The notes below the pieces were generated by a model, which was given only the letters and a program-made list of their open reading frames with translations, was not told the DNA's origin and ran no database searches. Made by a program: the position numbers and the translations under genes. Positions 25,235 to 34,130 of a stretch of DNA of 64,000 nucleotides are shown here, piece after piece. Source of the DNA: Primorskyibacter sedentarius (GTDB lineage Bacteria; Pseudomonadota; Alphaproteobacteria; Rhodobacterales; Rhodobacteraceae); contig NZ_SLZU01000003.1 of assembly GCF_004342065.1 (NCBI RefSeq), positions 124,001 through 188,000 on the forward strand, read 5' to 3'. Within the stretch, counting starts at the first letter, position 1. Each line of letters starts with the position of its first letter.

Positions 25235-25344
25235 GGCGTTTCCCTAGGCCGGGTGGACCGGAAGAGCAAGAGGCCGCGGCTTTTCCCGCAGATGGGCGCG
25301 CGCGGGGCCAGACAATGATGCGCACCCGTCACAACCCCGCGCCT

Positions 25345-25366
25345 GCCGGACGCATCTGCGTCCGGC
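25345..25366. repeat. Inverted repeat in the folate ligase - phosphoesterase gap
   Basis: A perfect palindrome with GCCGGACGCA on one arm and its complement TGCGTCCGGC on the other, separated by two bases. A second weaker stem (CGCCC/GGGCG, about 25372-25386) and a third (GCGCGCC/GGCGCGC, about 25402-25418) follow. The cluster could act as a terminator or an mRNA-stability element between the two genes. No T tract follows on either strand. Confidence 0.5.
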
Positions 25367-25452
25367 ACCGGGCGACGCCCGAAGGGCGGCGCAAAACCTG
25401 TGCGCGCCTTGGCGCGCTCCGCTTGGGAACAGCCTGCCTAGGGGCCGCAGCA

Positions 25453-26007
25453 TCAGGGCGTGATGATCCCGGTTTCCGTCACGATAAGGTCAAGTCGCTG
25501 ATCGGTGGGCTCTGTCGGCAAATCTTCTGCTTCCTGCCCCGCAAAGGCAAATCCGATCGCCATGATCGCGCGACGGCTGCGCAGCCCTTCCAGCGTCCGG
25601 TCATAGAAACCTCCGCCATATCCCAAACGGTCGCCCGCCCGCGTGAACGCCACGAGCGGAAGGATCACGATCTCCGGCTCCATCAGCCGTTCCTCGGCCG
25701 GGATACGGGCCCCGAACGGCCCCTCGATCAACGCGCAATCCGGCTCCCACAGGCTGAAGACAAGCGGTTGCCCGGCGCCCCGGATCACGGGCACCCCGAC
25801 CGGCCCATGGGCGCTGGCCTCGGCCATCGCCGCCAGCGGGTCAATCTCTGTGCGCATCGGCATGTAGCCCGCCATTGGTACACCGCGATAGCCTGCCAGC
25901 ACCTCTGACAGGTATCCCGCCTGCCCCGGCGGGCGCGTCTCATATGCCAGTTTGCGGCGAAGCAACGCCGCGCGGCGCGCGTCGGCTTTGCGGTCCGCCA
26001 GCGTCAC
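25453..26007 (-). CDS. 5-formyltetrahydrofolate cyclo-ligase
   Basis: A 184-residue enzyme that converts 5-formyl-THF with ATP to 5,10-methenyl-THF in one-carbon metabolism. Visible motifs are the N-terminal basic segment RKADARRAALLRRKLAYETR, the MPMRTEIDPL strand, and the ATP-binding end VAFTRAGDRLGYGGGFYDRTL. The length is standard. Its start overlaps the MgtE stop by four bases, so both are on one message. In many bacteria the 6S RNA gene is next to this gene; none could be recognised here. Confidence 0.92.
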   Translation of the reverse strand: MTLADRKADARRAALLRRKLAYETRPPGQAGYLSEVLAGYRGVPMAGYMPMRTEIDPLAAMAEASAHGPVGVPVIRGAGQPLVFSLWEPDCALIEGPFGARIPAEERLMEPEIVILPLVAFTRAGDRLGYGGGFYDRTLEGLRSRRAIMAIGFAFAGQEAEDLPTEPTDQRLDLIVTETGIITP

Positions 26008-27398
26008 AGCAGAACCATCGCGGCGAGGCCCAGAAAGGCCAGAAATCCGACGATATCCGTGACCGTGGTCACGAAAGCCCCCGAGGCCAGCGCCGGATCA
26101 ACCCCGATCCGCTGAAGAACCACCGGAATGCCGGTGCCCGCCAGGCCAGCCACCACAAGATTAATGACCATCGCGGCGGCAATGACATAGCCCAGGTGCA
26201 GCGACCCGAACCACAAGAGCCCCACCAGCCCCATGACCAGCGCGAAGATCAACCCGTTGATCAGCCCGACCAGCACTTCGCGTCGCAGAACCCGCCAGAC
26301 ATTGGCACCTGTCAGGTCCTTGGTGGCAAGCGCGCGCACCGCAACCGTCAGCGATTGGGTCCCCGCATTGCCCCCCATGGACGCCACGATCGGCATCAAC
26401 ACCGCCAGCGCCACAAGGCTGGCAATCGCCGCCTCGAACTGGGCAATGACCAGCGAAGCCAGCACCGCCGTCACCAGGTTGACCGCAAGCCACGGAAGGC
26501 GTTGCCGCGTCGTTTCCAGCACCCGGTCTGACAGGCTCGATTCCTCGCCCACACCGGCAAGGCGCAGGATGTCCTCTTCATGCTCTTCATCCAGAACGGC
26601 CATCGCATCGTCGATAGTGATCATGCCGATCAGGCGACCTTCCTCATCGACCACCGGCGCCGAGATCAGGTGATACTGGTTGAACGCATAAGCGACCTCG
26701 CCTTCATATTGCGTGACCGGGATGACCTGAAACATCGATTCTGTCAGCTCGCGCAGCGGCGTCTCGCGCCGCGACGCCATGATCTTGCCCAGCGTCACGT
26801 TTCCAACCGGATGCATGCGCGGATCGACGAGGATCACGTGATAGAACTGCTCGGGCAGGTTCTCCTGGCTGCGCAAATAGTCGATCGCTTCGCCCACGGA
26901 CCAATGCTCGGGCGCCATCACGACTTCGGTCTGCATCAGACGGCCGGCCGAGTATTCAGGATAGGTCAGCGAGCGCTGCACGGCGACGCGGTCTGAATCC
27001 TCCAGCGCGCCCAGGATCGCATCATGCTGCGTCTCTTCAAGATCTTCCAGCAGATCGACCACATCGTCGCTGTCCATTTCGCGAACAGCATCGGCCAGCA
27101 CATCCGGGTTGAGGATGGAGATGACTTCCTCGCGGATCACCTCGTCCAGTTCGGACAGGATCTCGCCATCGAACTCCCGGTCATAGAGCAGAATCAGGCG
27201 GCGCCGGTCAAACGGGTTGATCTGTTCCAGAAGGTCAGCGATGTCCGCCGCGTGGAGCGGCTCCAGAAGCTCGACAAGCTGCTCGCGATCCTCGACATCA
27301 AGCGCATAGAGAATCGCACTGATGGCCCGCCGGTCCAGCTGATAGGCCTGCTCGTCGGTCTCTGCCTCGACTTCCGGGCTTGTTGTTTCATCGGCCAT
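26004..27398 (-). CDS. mgtE: Magnesium transporter MgtE
   Basis: A 464-residue protein with the MgtE_N superhelical domain (residues about 35-145, LHAADIADLLEQINPFDRRRL), two CBS domains (about 150-275, PVVDEEGRLIGMITIDDAM) and five membrane helices. The pore sequence is MGGNAGTQSLTVAVRAL, and a further conserved segment is AAMVINLVVAGLAGTGIPVVLQRIGVDPALASGAFVTTVTD. It imports Mg2+ through a channel gated by cytosolic Mg2+ bound to the N and CBS domains. It is divergent from guanine deaminase and is translationally coupled to the folate cyclo-ligase gene. Confidence 0.96.
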   Translation of the reverse strand: MADETTSPEVEAETDEQAYQLDRRAISAILYALDVEDREQLVELLEPLHAADIADLLEQINPFDRRRLILLYDREFDGEILSELDEVIREEVISILNPDVLADAVREMDSDDVVDLLEDLEETQHDAILGALEDSDRVAVQRSLTYPEYSAGRLMQTEVVMAPEHWSVGEAIDYLRSQENLPEQFYHVILVDPRMHPVGNVTLGKIMASRRETPLRELTESMFQVIPVTQYEGEVAYAFNQYHLISAPVVDEEGRLIGMITIDDAMAVLDEEHEEDILRLAGVGEESSLSDRVLETTRQRLPWLAVNLVTAVLASLVIAQFEAAIASLVALAVLMPIVASMGGNAGTQSLTVAVRALATKDLTGANVWRVLRREVLVGLINGLIFALVMGLVGLLWFGSLHLGYVIAAAMVINLVVAGLAGTGIPVVLQRIGVDPALASGAFVTTVTDIVGFLAFLGLAAMVLL

Positions 27399-27521
27399 GC
27401 AGCGTCCTCGGATTCGTGTCCCGTCATCAATATTGGATTGACGTCGGGAACAACAGTCCCGGCACCGATTTACGTTCGCGCTTGCACGTTCTACCGTCGG
27501 CCCGGCGAAGGGAGCCAGAGA

Positions 27522-28850
27522 ATGACAAAATTGACCCTGCTAACCGGGCAAACGTTAAGCTTTGACGCCCAGCCCGGGCTAAGCGCGCCGCAAGGTGCTG
27601 CGCGATTTGACAGTGCGGGCGGCGTGCTGATCAGGGACGGTCTGGTTGCCGCGACCGGCCCTGCATCAGAGCTTCGCAAAGCCCATCCAGAAGCGTCCGA
27701 AATCGCCTATGGCGAGGGGCTGATCCTGCCGGGATTCGTTGATGCCCACGCGCATTACCCGCAGACCGCGATGATCGCCAGCTGGGGCAAGCGGTTGATC
27801 GACTGGCTCAACAGCTACACTTTTCCCGAAGAAATGCGCTTTGCCGATCCGGCCTATGCGGCAGACATTGCCGGGCGCTACCTTGACCTGCTGCTGGCGC
27901 ATGGCACGACGACCGTCTGCAGCTTCTGCACCGTGCATCCACAAAGTGTCGATGCCTATTTTGAGGCCGCAAAGGCGCGCGGCATGCGCGTACTCGGCGG
28001 CAAGACCTGCATGGATCGCAATGCACCTGACGGCCTGCTGGACGACCCGAAACGCGCCTATGACGACAGCCGCGCGTTGCTGAACCGTTGGCACGGGGTG
28101 CATCGGCTCAGCTACGTGATCACGCCGCGGTTCTCGCCAACCTCGACGCCAGAGCAACTGTCGGCGCTTGGGGCTCTTTGGGCCGAGAACCCTGATTGCC
28201 TGATGCAAACGCATCTTAGCGAACAAACGGACGAGATTGACTGGGTCAAAGAGCTCTTTCCGCAGGCGCGCGACTATCTGGATACCTATGAGGCGCACGG
28301 ATTGCTGGGGACAAACGGGCTTTATGGCCACGCCATTCATCTTGAGCCGCGCGAACGCGCCCGGCTGGCAGAGGTCGGCGCGGCGCTGGTCCATTGCCCG
28401 ACCTCCAACACGTTCATCGGGTCGGGCCTGTTCGACATGGCCGGCCTGGCGGCGGAAGGGCAACGCATCGGTCTGGCAACGGATACGGGCGGCGGATCGG
28501 ACTTTTCGATGCTGCGGACGATGTGTGCGGCCTATGAGGTGGCGCAATTGCGCGGGCAGGCCCTGCATCCATCCTACCTTCTCTGGTTGGCGACGGCAGG
28601 CTCGGCTGAGGCGTTGCGACAGGGCAACCGTATCGGTCGTCTGGCCCCGGGGATGGAGGCAGACATCTGCGTGCTGGACCTTGCCTCCACCCCAGCGATC
28701 GCGCAACGGTCGCGCCGGGCAAATGACATCTGGGAAGCGGTCTTCCCGACCATCATGATGGGCGACGACCGCGCCATTCGCGATGTCTGGGTGGGCGGCA
28801 CGCGGGTCGAGCCTTCAGCGGCGCAATCGTCTGGGCAGCTTTTCGGGTGA
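27522..28850 (+). CDS. guaD: Guanine deaminase
   Basis: A 442-residue amidohydrolase that turns guanine into xanthine and ammonia in purine catabolism. Motifs: metal site PGFVDAHAHYPQ, TYPFPEEMRF-like NSYTFPEEMRF, GKTCMDRNAPDGL (the CMDRNxP signature of guanine deaminase), MQTHLSEQTDEIDWV, LVHCPTSNTFIGSGLF and ATDTGGGSDFSML. The start MTKLTLLTG is preceded by AAGGGAG; the upstream frame crosses the mgtE promoter. It converges on 8-oxoguanine deaminase with only four bases between the stops. Confidence 0.95.
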   Translation: MTKLTLLTGQTLSFDAQPGLSAPQGAARFDSAGGVLIRDGLVAATGPASELRKAHPEASEIAYGEGLILPGFVDAHAHYPQTAMIASWGKRLIDWLNSYTFPEEMRFADPAYAADIAGRYLDLLLAHGTTTVCSFCTVHPQSVDAYFEAAKARGMRVLGGKTCMDRNAPDGLLDDPKRAYDDSRALLNRWHGVHRLSYVITPRFSPTSTPEQLSALGALWAENPDCLMQTHLSEQTDEIDWVKELFPQARDYLDTYEAHGLLGTNGLYGHAIHLEPRERARLAEVGAALVHCPTSNTFIGSGLFDMAGLAAEGQRIGLATDTGGGSDFSMLRTMCAAYEVAQLRGQALHPSYLLWLATAGSAEALRQGNRIGRLAPGMEADICVLDLASTPAIAQRSRRANDIWEAVFPTIMMGDDRAIRDVWVGGTRVEPSAAQSSGQLFG

Positions 28851-28854
28851 TGCT

Positions 28855-30195
28855 CTACAGTGCTGAGGCCAGTGCATTTGCAAGTCTGGCCTGTTCGGTC
28901 AGTACCCGCCGAAGATCCACCGTCGTTATCAGACCGTCGCGCACAACCTGCCGCCCCTCGACGAAGAGATCGCGCACCCGTGTCGGGCCAGCAAGCAGCA
29001 GCGCCGCCGGATCCCAGCTGCCTGCCGCTTCGATCCCCGTGATATCCCAAAGCGCCAGATCGGCGCGCTTGCCCACCGCGATCTGCCCACAGTCATGGCG
29101 GCCCAACACCTCGGCGCCGCCACGGGTCGCGATGAACAGCGCCTCGCGCGCGCTCATCGCATCTGCGCCCCGCGCCACGCGTTGCAGCAGCATTGCCTGC
29201 CGTGCCTCCGCCACGAGGTTGCCGGTATCGTTGGAGGCTGATCCGTCCACGCCAAGCCCCACGCGCAGCCCGGCATCCCGCATTGCCCGCACAGGCGCGA
29301 TGCCCGATCCAAGGCGACAGTTTGAACAGGGGCAATGCGCCACCCCCGTTCCGGTACGGGCAAAAAGCGCGATTTCCGGGGCCTCCAGCTTTACACAATG
29401 GGCGTGCCAGACATCGTCCCCCGTCCAGCCCAGATCTTCGGCATATTGCCCCGGACGACAGCCGAATTGCGCCAAGGAATAGGCGACATCCTCGTCATTT
29501 TCGGCCAGATGGGTGTGCAGCATCACGCCCTTGTCACGCGCCAGTAGGGCGGCGTTGCGCATCAGTTCGCGGCTGACGGAAAAGGGTGAACAGGGGGCAA
29601 TGCCCACGCGGATCATCGCGCCGTCTGACGGGTCGTGAAAGGCATCGATCACGCGAATGCAGTCGTTCAGAATCTCCTCTTCACGCTCGACAAGCGCATC
29701 CGGCGGCAGGCCGCCCGCGCTTTCGCCGATGCTCATGGCCCCACGCGTGGTATGGAATCGCAGACCGATTTCCCGCGCGGCATCGACCGTATCATCAAGC
29801 CGCGACCCGTTCGGAAAGAGGTAGAGATGATCCGACGTCATCGTGCAGCCCGACAAGGCCAGTTCTGCCAGCCCGGTTAGGGCCGAGACGCGCATATGCT
29901 CTGGCGTGAACCGCGCCCAGATCGGGTAAAGCCTTTGCAGCCAGCCGAACAGAAGCGCATCCTGCGCACCGGGCACGGCCTTTGTCAGCGATTGGAAGAG
30001 GTGGTGATGGGTGTTCACCAACCCGGGCGTGACCAGCGCGCCGCGTGCATCCACGATGTCGCCGCGAGGCTCCAGCCCCTGCCCGATCTCTGCAATCACC
30101 CCGCCCGTCAGGCGAATGTCACAGCCCACCAGCTCGCGCCCGGCATCATCCATGGTCAGAAGATGGGCACAGTTGCGGATAAGTGTGTCTTGCAT
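28855..30195 (-). CDS. 8-oxoguanine deaminase
   Basis: A 446-residue amidohydrolase of the TrzN/AtzB-like branch. Motifs are PGLVNTHHHLFQSLTKAVPGAQDALLFGWLQRLYPIW, SGCTMTSDHLYLFPNG, MLHTHLAENDEDV, HAHCVKLEAPEI and GLGVDGSASNDTGNL. Enzymes with this pattern deaminate 8-oxoguanine to urate. The start MQDTLIRNCAHLL was chosen because GGAGGG lies upstream; the longer frame adds 25 unlike residues. Convergent with guanine deaminase, its distant paralogue, which supports a purine-breakdown role. A related hydroxyatrazine-type substrate cannot be excluded. Confidence 0.9.
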   Translation of the reverse strand: MQDTLIRNCAHLLTMDDAGRELVGCDIRLTGGVIAEIGQGLEPRGDIVDARGALVTPGLVNTHHHLFQSLTKAVPGAQDALLFGWLQRLYPIWARFTPEHMRVSALTGLAELALSGCTMTSDHLYLFPNGSRLDDTVDAAREIGLRFHTTRGAMSIGESAGGLPPDALVEREEEILNDCIRVIDAFHDPSDGAMIRVGIAPCSPFSVSRELMRNAALLARDKGVMLHTHLAENDEDVAYSLAQFGCRPGQYAEDLGWTGDDVWHAHCVKLEAPEIALFARTGTGVAHCPCSNCRLGSGIAPVRAMRDAGLRVGLGVDGSASNDTGNLVAEARQAMLLQRVARGADAMSAREALFIATRGGAEVLGRHDCGQIAVGKRADLALWDITGIEAAGSWDPAALLLAGPTRVRDLFVEGRQVVRDGLITTVDLRRVLTEQARLANALASAL

Positions 30196-30322
30196 GGCAA
30201 AGCCCTCCTGAATCAACAGTCCCATTCGGTGGAATGCGGGCCGCCGGTGACAGAAGGGGCAAGGACTCATCCGGCGCGGCCCATCCTACACGAATGAGCG
30301 CGCGCGGTGAAGGGTATGGGGG

Positions 30323-31285
30323 TCAGCCGATTTCGATCACGACCTTGCCGGTGGACCGACGGCTGCGCAGCAGTTCCATCCCTTCGGTAACCTGCGACAG
30401 GGGGAGGCAATGGCTGACATGGGGATGCAGCTTGCCCTCCTCGTACCAGCGCAGAAGCTCTGCAAGACTGTCTGTCACCACGGCCGGGCGGAAAGCAAGA
30501 TACCCGCCCCAGTAGACCCCAAGGACCGAAATATTCTTCACCAGCAGATGGTTCGCCGGAATTTTCGGCACGTCCCCGCTCGCAAATCCGATGGGCAGAA
30601 TGCGCGCTTCGGGATTGCAGGCCCGGAAGGCCGCCTTGAAAAGATCACCCCCGACAGGATCGTAGACGACATCCGCGCCGCCAAGCGCCTTTACCTCTTC
30701 GCGCAGATCAGAGGTATCGGTGTCTATCAGGTGATCGGCGCCCATTTTCCGGGCGATCTCCAGTTTGTCGGCGCCCCGCGCGCAGGCGATGACGCGCGCG
30801 CCCATCAGCTTGCCAATCTCGACCGCGGTCAGGCCAACCCCGCCCGCGGCCCCCAACACCAGCAATGTCTCGCCGGGTCGAAGCCCCGCCCGATGCGCCA
30901 GCGCGACATGGCTGGTGCCATAGGCGATTTGAAAGGCCGCAGCCTCTGCATAGGACATCGCATCAGGCAAGAGCACCGCGCGATCTGCGGGAAAACAGCC
31001 ATATTCTGCCAGCCCGCCATGTCCGCCAAAGACGGCGACGCGGGCCCCACGCGGAAGACCCGACACCCCGTCGCCAAGGGCATCGACCACGCCCGCAACC
31101 TCCATCCCCGGCACGAAGGGCAAGGCGGGCGTGTCCTGATATGTCCCCTTCTGCATCAGCAGGTCTGCAAAATTGAGGCCACAGGCGGCGATTTTTACGC
31201 GAATCTCTCCCGGCTTGGGTTCTGGCAAGGGAATTTCAACCAGTTGAGGGGATTTTTCGTGCGATGTGACCTGAAAACCAAACAT
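30323..31285 (-). CDS. NADPH:quinone oxidoreductase-like MDR protein
   Basis: A 320-residue medium-chain reductase without the zinc-site cysteines. The GroES-like half holds ACGLNFADLLMQKGTYQ and PGMEVAGVV; the Rossmann half holds LVLGAAGGVGLTAVEIGKLMGARVIAC with the GxGGVG nucleotide loop. Family members reduce quinones or enoyl-CoA-type substrates with NADPH. The start MFGFQVTSHE has GGAGG six nt upstream. It stands alone between the deaminase and the XRE regulator. Confidence 0.9.
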   Translation of the reverse strand: MFGFQVTSHEKSPQLVEIPLPEPKPGEIRVKIAACGLNFADLLMQKGTYQDTPALPFVPGMEVAGVVDALGDGVSGLPRGARVAVFGGHGGLAEYGCFPADRAVLLPDAMSYAEAAAFQIAYGTSHVALAHRAGLRPGETLLVLGAAGGVGLTAVEIGKLMGARVIACARGADKLEIARKMGADHLIDTDTSDLREEVKALGGADVVYDPVGGDLFKAAFRACNPEARILPIGFASGDVPKIPANHLLVKNISVLGVYWGGYLAFRPAVVTDSLAELLRWYEEGKLHPHVSHCLPLSQVTEGMELLRSRRSTGKVVIEIG

Positions 31286-31365
31286 GCGACCTCCGTTTGC
31301 GCTTTGGCATACGAGACAAGAACAGCCCGAATTGTCAAACCGTTGCGCCAGACGGCTCACCTGAC

Positions 31366-31378
31366 TTACCTATGGTAA
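31366..31378. promoter_or_regulatory. Perfect palindrome TTACC-TAT-GGTAA
   Basis: A 13-bp perfect dyad in the AT-rich gap between the divergent MDR and XRE genes. Its size and place fit an operator for a dimeric HTH protein, possibly the XRE product. No experimental motif is known to me. Confidence 0.35.
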
Positions 31379-31569
31379 CGAGCGCCCGCCTAGATTGCGT
31401 AAAATTAACCTATTATACCTGCGATGGATCAAATTCCTTGCTACCGAAGATTTTCGAATATAAGTACATACAAGCTGTAGGGGTGCGCGGCTGTTACATA
31501 ACGAGGAACCGCAAGGCGGCTTCTTGTGTAAGTGTTGTAACAATTGTAAAAGTGACGAAGGAAAAACGT

Positions 31570-31935
31570 ATGACGCACCCTGTAGACGTACATGTTGGCA
31601 AACGCATTCGACATCGCCGGTGGCTTGTCGGCATGACGCAGCAGCAGCTTGCTGAGCGAGTCGGCATCAAGTTCCAGCAAATCCAGAAATACGAAACCGG
31701 TGCGAACCGGGTCAGCGCATCCCGCCTTTGGGATATCGCGGATGCTTTGGAAGTGCCGGTAAGCTTCTTCTTTGAAGGCTTGGAAACCGCCGATGCAGAA
31801 CCTGGTGAGGCTGTGCCTGCGGATATCCTTGGTGACAAGGAAGCCCTTGATCTCGTGCGTAGCTACTACGCGATCCCGGAAAACCAGCGCCGCCGTCTGT
31901 TCGAGCTGGCCAGAGTACTTTCCGACGTCGCTTGA
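31570..31935 (+). CDS. XRE family transcriptional regulator
   Basis: A 121-residue protein. Residues about 8-70 form the helix-turn-helix (GKRIRHRRWLVGMTQQQLAERVGIKFQQIQKYETGANRVSASRLWDIADAL), followed by an acidic linker and a short helical end (EALDLVRSYYAIPENQRRRLFELARVL). This matches the single-domain XRE regulators common in Rhizobiales and Rhodobacteraceae. The ATG has GAAGGA upstream. The gap before it is unusually AT-rich for this window and holds the palindrome at 31366 and a GTAACAATTGTAA element near 31540. The target genes are unknown. Confidence 0.88.
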   Translation: MTHPVDVHVGKRIRHRRWLVGMTQQQLAERVGIKFQQIQKYETGANRVSASRLWDIADALEVPVSFFFEGLETADAEPGEAVPADILGDKEALDLVRSYYAIPENQRRRLFELARVLSDVA

Positions 31936-31988
31936 GGCTGTCGTCCCGACGCGGTAGCTAATGGCAGACCAGAGCTGCCGGAGGCACC

Positions 31989-32789
31989 ATGACGGGATAT
32001 TCCGACGAGTCCAAACAAGAATTCAGACGGGTGGCGTTCGCCTTGGCGGATGCCGCCCGTTCCGCGATTCTGCCGCATTTCCGCAGCAGCACCCTGACAA
32101 CCGACAACAAACTGCATGACGGGTTCGACCCGGTCACCGTCGCCGATCAGGCGGCAGAGGACGCAATGCGCGAAATTCTGGCCAAAGAGAGGCCGGATGA
32201 CGCGGTGCTTGGCGAAGAATTCGGCGCCCTGGCCGGGACCAGTGGCTTGACCTGGGTTCTCGATCCCATTGACGGCACGCGCGGGTTCATGTCCGGCACC
32301 CCCACTTGGGGCGTTCTGATTGCCCTGTCAGACGAAGACGGCCCTATGCTGGGCGTCATTGACCAACCCTATATCGGCGAGCGGTTTCATGGCGGCTTTG
32401 GCGTGGCAGAGTGTATCGGGCCGCACGGCACGAAGCGCCTTGAAACCCGGCCAGCGCGCGATCTGTCCGAGGCCACGCTTTTCACCACCTTTCCCAAAGT
32501 CGGCACTGTGGCAGAGCGAGACGCCTTTCATCGCGTCGCGGGAAAGGCGCAGCTTACGCGCTACGGCATGGATTGCTATGCATACGCGCTTGTTGCTGCC
32601 GGGCAGGTGGATCTGGTGATCGAGGCCGGGCTGAACGCCTATGACATTCAGGCTCCGATCGCCGTGGTCGAAGCCGCGGGAGGCATCGTCACCGACTGGG
32701 CGGGCGGGCCCGCGCATCAGGGGGGCTGCGCTCTTGCCGCCGCCAATCTTGAGATCCACGCACAGGCGCTTGCGCTTCTTCAAGCCTAA
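31989..32789 (+). CDS. hisN: Histidinol-phosphatase / inositol monophosphatase family
   Basis: A 266-residue Li-sensitive-type phosphatase. Metal-binding motifs: GEEFG, WVLDPIDGTRGFMSG and the C-terminal YDIQAPIAVVEAAGGIVTDW. The GMDCYAYALVAAGQVDLVIEAGLNAYDIQA stretch is closer to the HisN histidinol-phosphatase branch than to SuhB. It would perform the dephosphorylation of L-histidinol phosphate in histidine synthesis. It is 53 bp downstream of the XRE gene and may share its transcript. Assignment to HisN rather than to another IMPase is from pattern memory. Confidence 0.85.
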   Translation: MTGYSDESKQEFRRVAFALADAARSAILPHFRSSTLTTDNKLHDGFDPVTVADQAAEDAMREILAKERPDDAVLGEEFGALAGTSGLTWVLDPIDGTRGFMSGTPTWGVLIALSDEDGPMLGVIDQPYIGERFHGGFGVAECIGPHGTKRLETRPARDLSEATLFTTFPKVGTVAERDAFHRVAGKAQLTRYGMDCYAYALVAAGQVDLVIEAGLNAYDIQAPIAVVEAAGGIVTDWAGGPAHQGGCALAAANLEIHAQALALLQA

Positions 32790-32800
32790 GGCCCCCGCCG

Positions 32801-33652
32801 CTAGAACGCCCCAAACCCCTGCCGGATCATCGATTGCAGCTGAGCGACCATCTCGGGCTTGGCGCTGTTGCCATAAAGGTTGATTCGTTGGGTCCCAAGG
32901 TCGGGCAGATCGGTCCCGGCGGTCGAGATATGCTCCAGATAGGGCGGAGCATGCCCCTCCAGCATCGCGGTGATCGCCAGATCTGCGCTTACCGTCGCTT
33001 CGATCGTCCGGTCATTATCCGATTCAACGGCCATTTCCCATTCCAGCCCGGCAGCGTCCAACGCACCAAGCGCACCCGGCCGAAACAGGCAGAACCGGCA
33101 AAAGGCCAACCGCAGCGGGCGTTGCCGCCAGGCGCTGCCCCCGGGGGCGCCGATCCAGCGCAGTGGCACATCGATCAGCGTCTCTCCCCCCTCCTCCAGC
33201 CCGCTCTCGGTGGTCAGAATCACGTCAATCTCGCCGCGCCTGAACTGCTCTTTCAGGTTGCTCGTGTAGGACGACAACAGCTGCACTTTCACCCGGGGAT
33301 ATTCCACACTGAACCGCTGAAGCACCTGAGGGATCACCGGATAGACGATGTCATGCGGCACGCCGAGCATAAGCTCGCCCTCATAATCCTGATCGGTCAA
33401 CCTCGCGAAGATCTCGTCATTCATCGTCACCATGCGCCGGGCATAGGCCAAGAGCTGCTCGCCCGCCGCCGTCAATGCGATCTTGCGACCGGACCGGTCC
33501 AGCAGCGTCAGGCCCAACAGCTCTTCCAGCCGCTTGATCTGCATCGAGACAGCGGATTGGGTGAGGTTGAGGAACCCGGAGGCGCGCGTCACCCCGCCGC
33601 TCTGCGCGACGGCAACAAAGGATCGCAGCGTCGTGATGTCCAAGTTTCGCAT
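32801..33652 (-). CDS. LysR family transcriptional regulator
   Basis: A 283-residue regulator with the N-terminal winged HTH (LRSFVAVAQSGGVTRASGFLNLTQSAVSMQIKRLEELLGLTLLDRSGRKIALT) and a C-terminal substrate-binding-like domain (ELMLGVPHDIVYPVIPQVLQRFSVEYPRVKV; VILTTE). It is divergent from a DUF1127 gene; the palindrome ACGAATATTCGT in between is a candidate operator. The effector and regulon are unknown. Confidence 0.92.
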   Translation of the reverse strand: MRNLDITTLRSFVAVAQSGGVTRASGFLNLTQSAVSMQIKRLEELLGLTLLDRSGRKIALTAAGEQLLAYARRMVTMNDEIFARLTDQDYEGELMLGVPHDIVYPVIPQVLQRFSVEYPRVKVQLLSSYTSNLKEQFRRGEIDVILTTESGLEEGGETLIDVPLRWIGAPGGSAWRQRPLRLAFCRFCLFRPGALGALDAAGLEWEMAVESDNDRTIEATVSADLAITAMLEGHAPPYLEHISTAGTDLPDLGTQRINLYGNSAKPEMVAQLQSMIRQGFGAF

Positions 33653-33679
33653 TCATCACACTCCTTGATGGATTGGCTC

Positions 33680-33691
33680 ACGAATATTCGT
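33680..33691. promoter_or_regulatory. Palindrome ACGAATATTCGT in the LysR/DUF1127 gap
   Basis: A 12-bp perfect dyad 28 bp upstream of the LysR start and 88 bp upstream of the DUF1127 start. LysR proteins usually bind dyads in the divergent gap next to their own gene, so this is the natural candidate. It is short, so a chance match is possible. Confidence 0.35.
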
Positions 33692-33778
33692 TTCTCAAAT
33701 ATGACACGATCCGCCATATACATCAACGAACAGAATGCAGCGCAGCAGCTACATCACAAAATGGAAAGGATCTGACCA

Positions 33779-33994
33779 ATGAACAATGCTCTGATCTCCC
33801 GGCCTGGGGTTGCCGCATACCGCTTTGGCCACGGCTTTGCCCGCCTCATCCGGATGGCGGAAATCCATCGGCAACGGCGCGCCCTCGCCGCGCTTGACCA
33901 GCACGCTCTGGACGACATCGGCGTGACACGCACCCAAGCGCAGGCCGAGGCGCGACGCCCCGTCTGGGACGCGCCGGAAACGTGGTGTTCGTAA
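33779..33994 (+). CDS. DUF1127 small protein
   Basis: A 71-residue protein with the DUF1127 core: MAEIHRQRRALAALDQHALDDIGVTRTQAQAEARRPVWD. The LxxLDxHxLxDIGLTR-like signature and Arg content are typical. Such mini-proteins have been tied to RNA and phosphate metabolism in other alphaproteobacteria. AAAGGA lies upstream of the ATG. It is divergent from the LysR gene and may be its target. Confidence 0.88.
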   Translation: MNNALISRPGVAAYRFGHGFARLIRMAEIHRQRRALAALDQHALDDIGVTRTQAQAEARRPVWDAPETWCS

Positions 33995-34130
33995 AAATCG
34001 GCGCCAAGTGATCGGAATCAGCACGGGAACAAGCGTCAACGGCCTTGTAAAATGTTGGTTCAGCTCCGATATTAAAGCCAATGGTCGGAGAACCGTCTTC
34101 GACCGCCCGGTTCTTTATTCGGAGGCTTAA

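Noticed and set aside
25235-25452. 6S RNA next to the folate cyclo-ligase gene
   Set aside because: The gap has several hairpins but not the long interrupted rod with central bubble of 6S RNA that I could recognise; reported only as structured gap.
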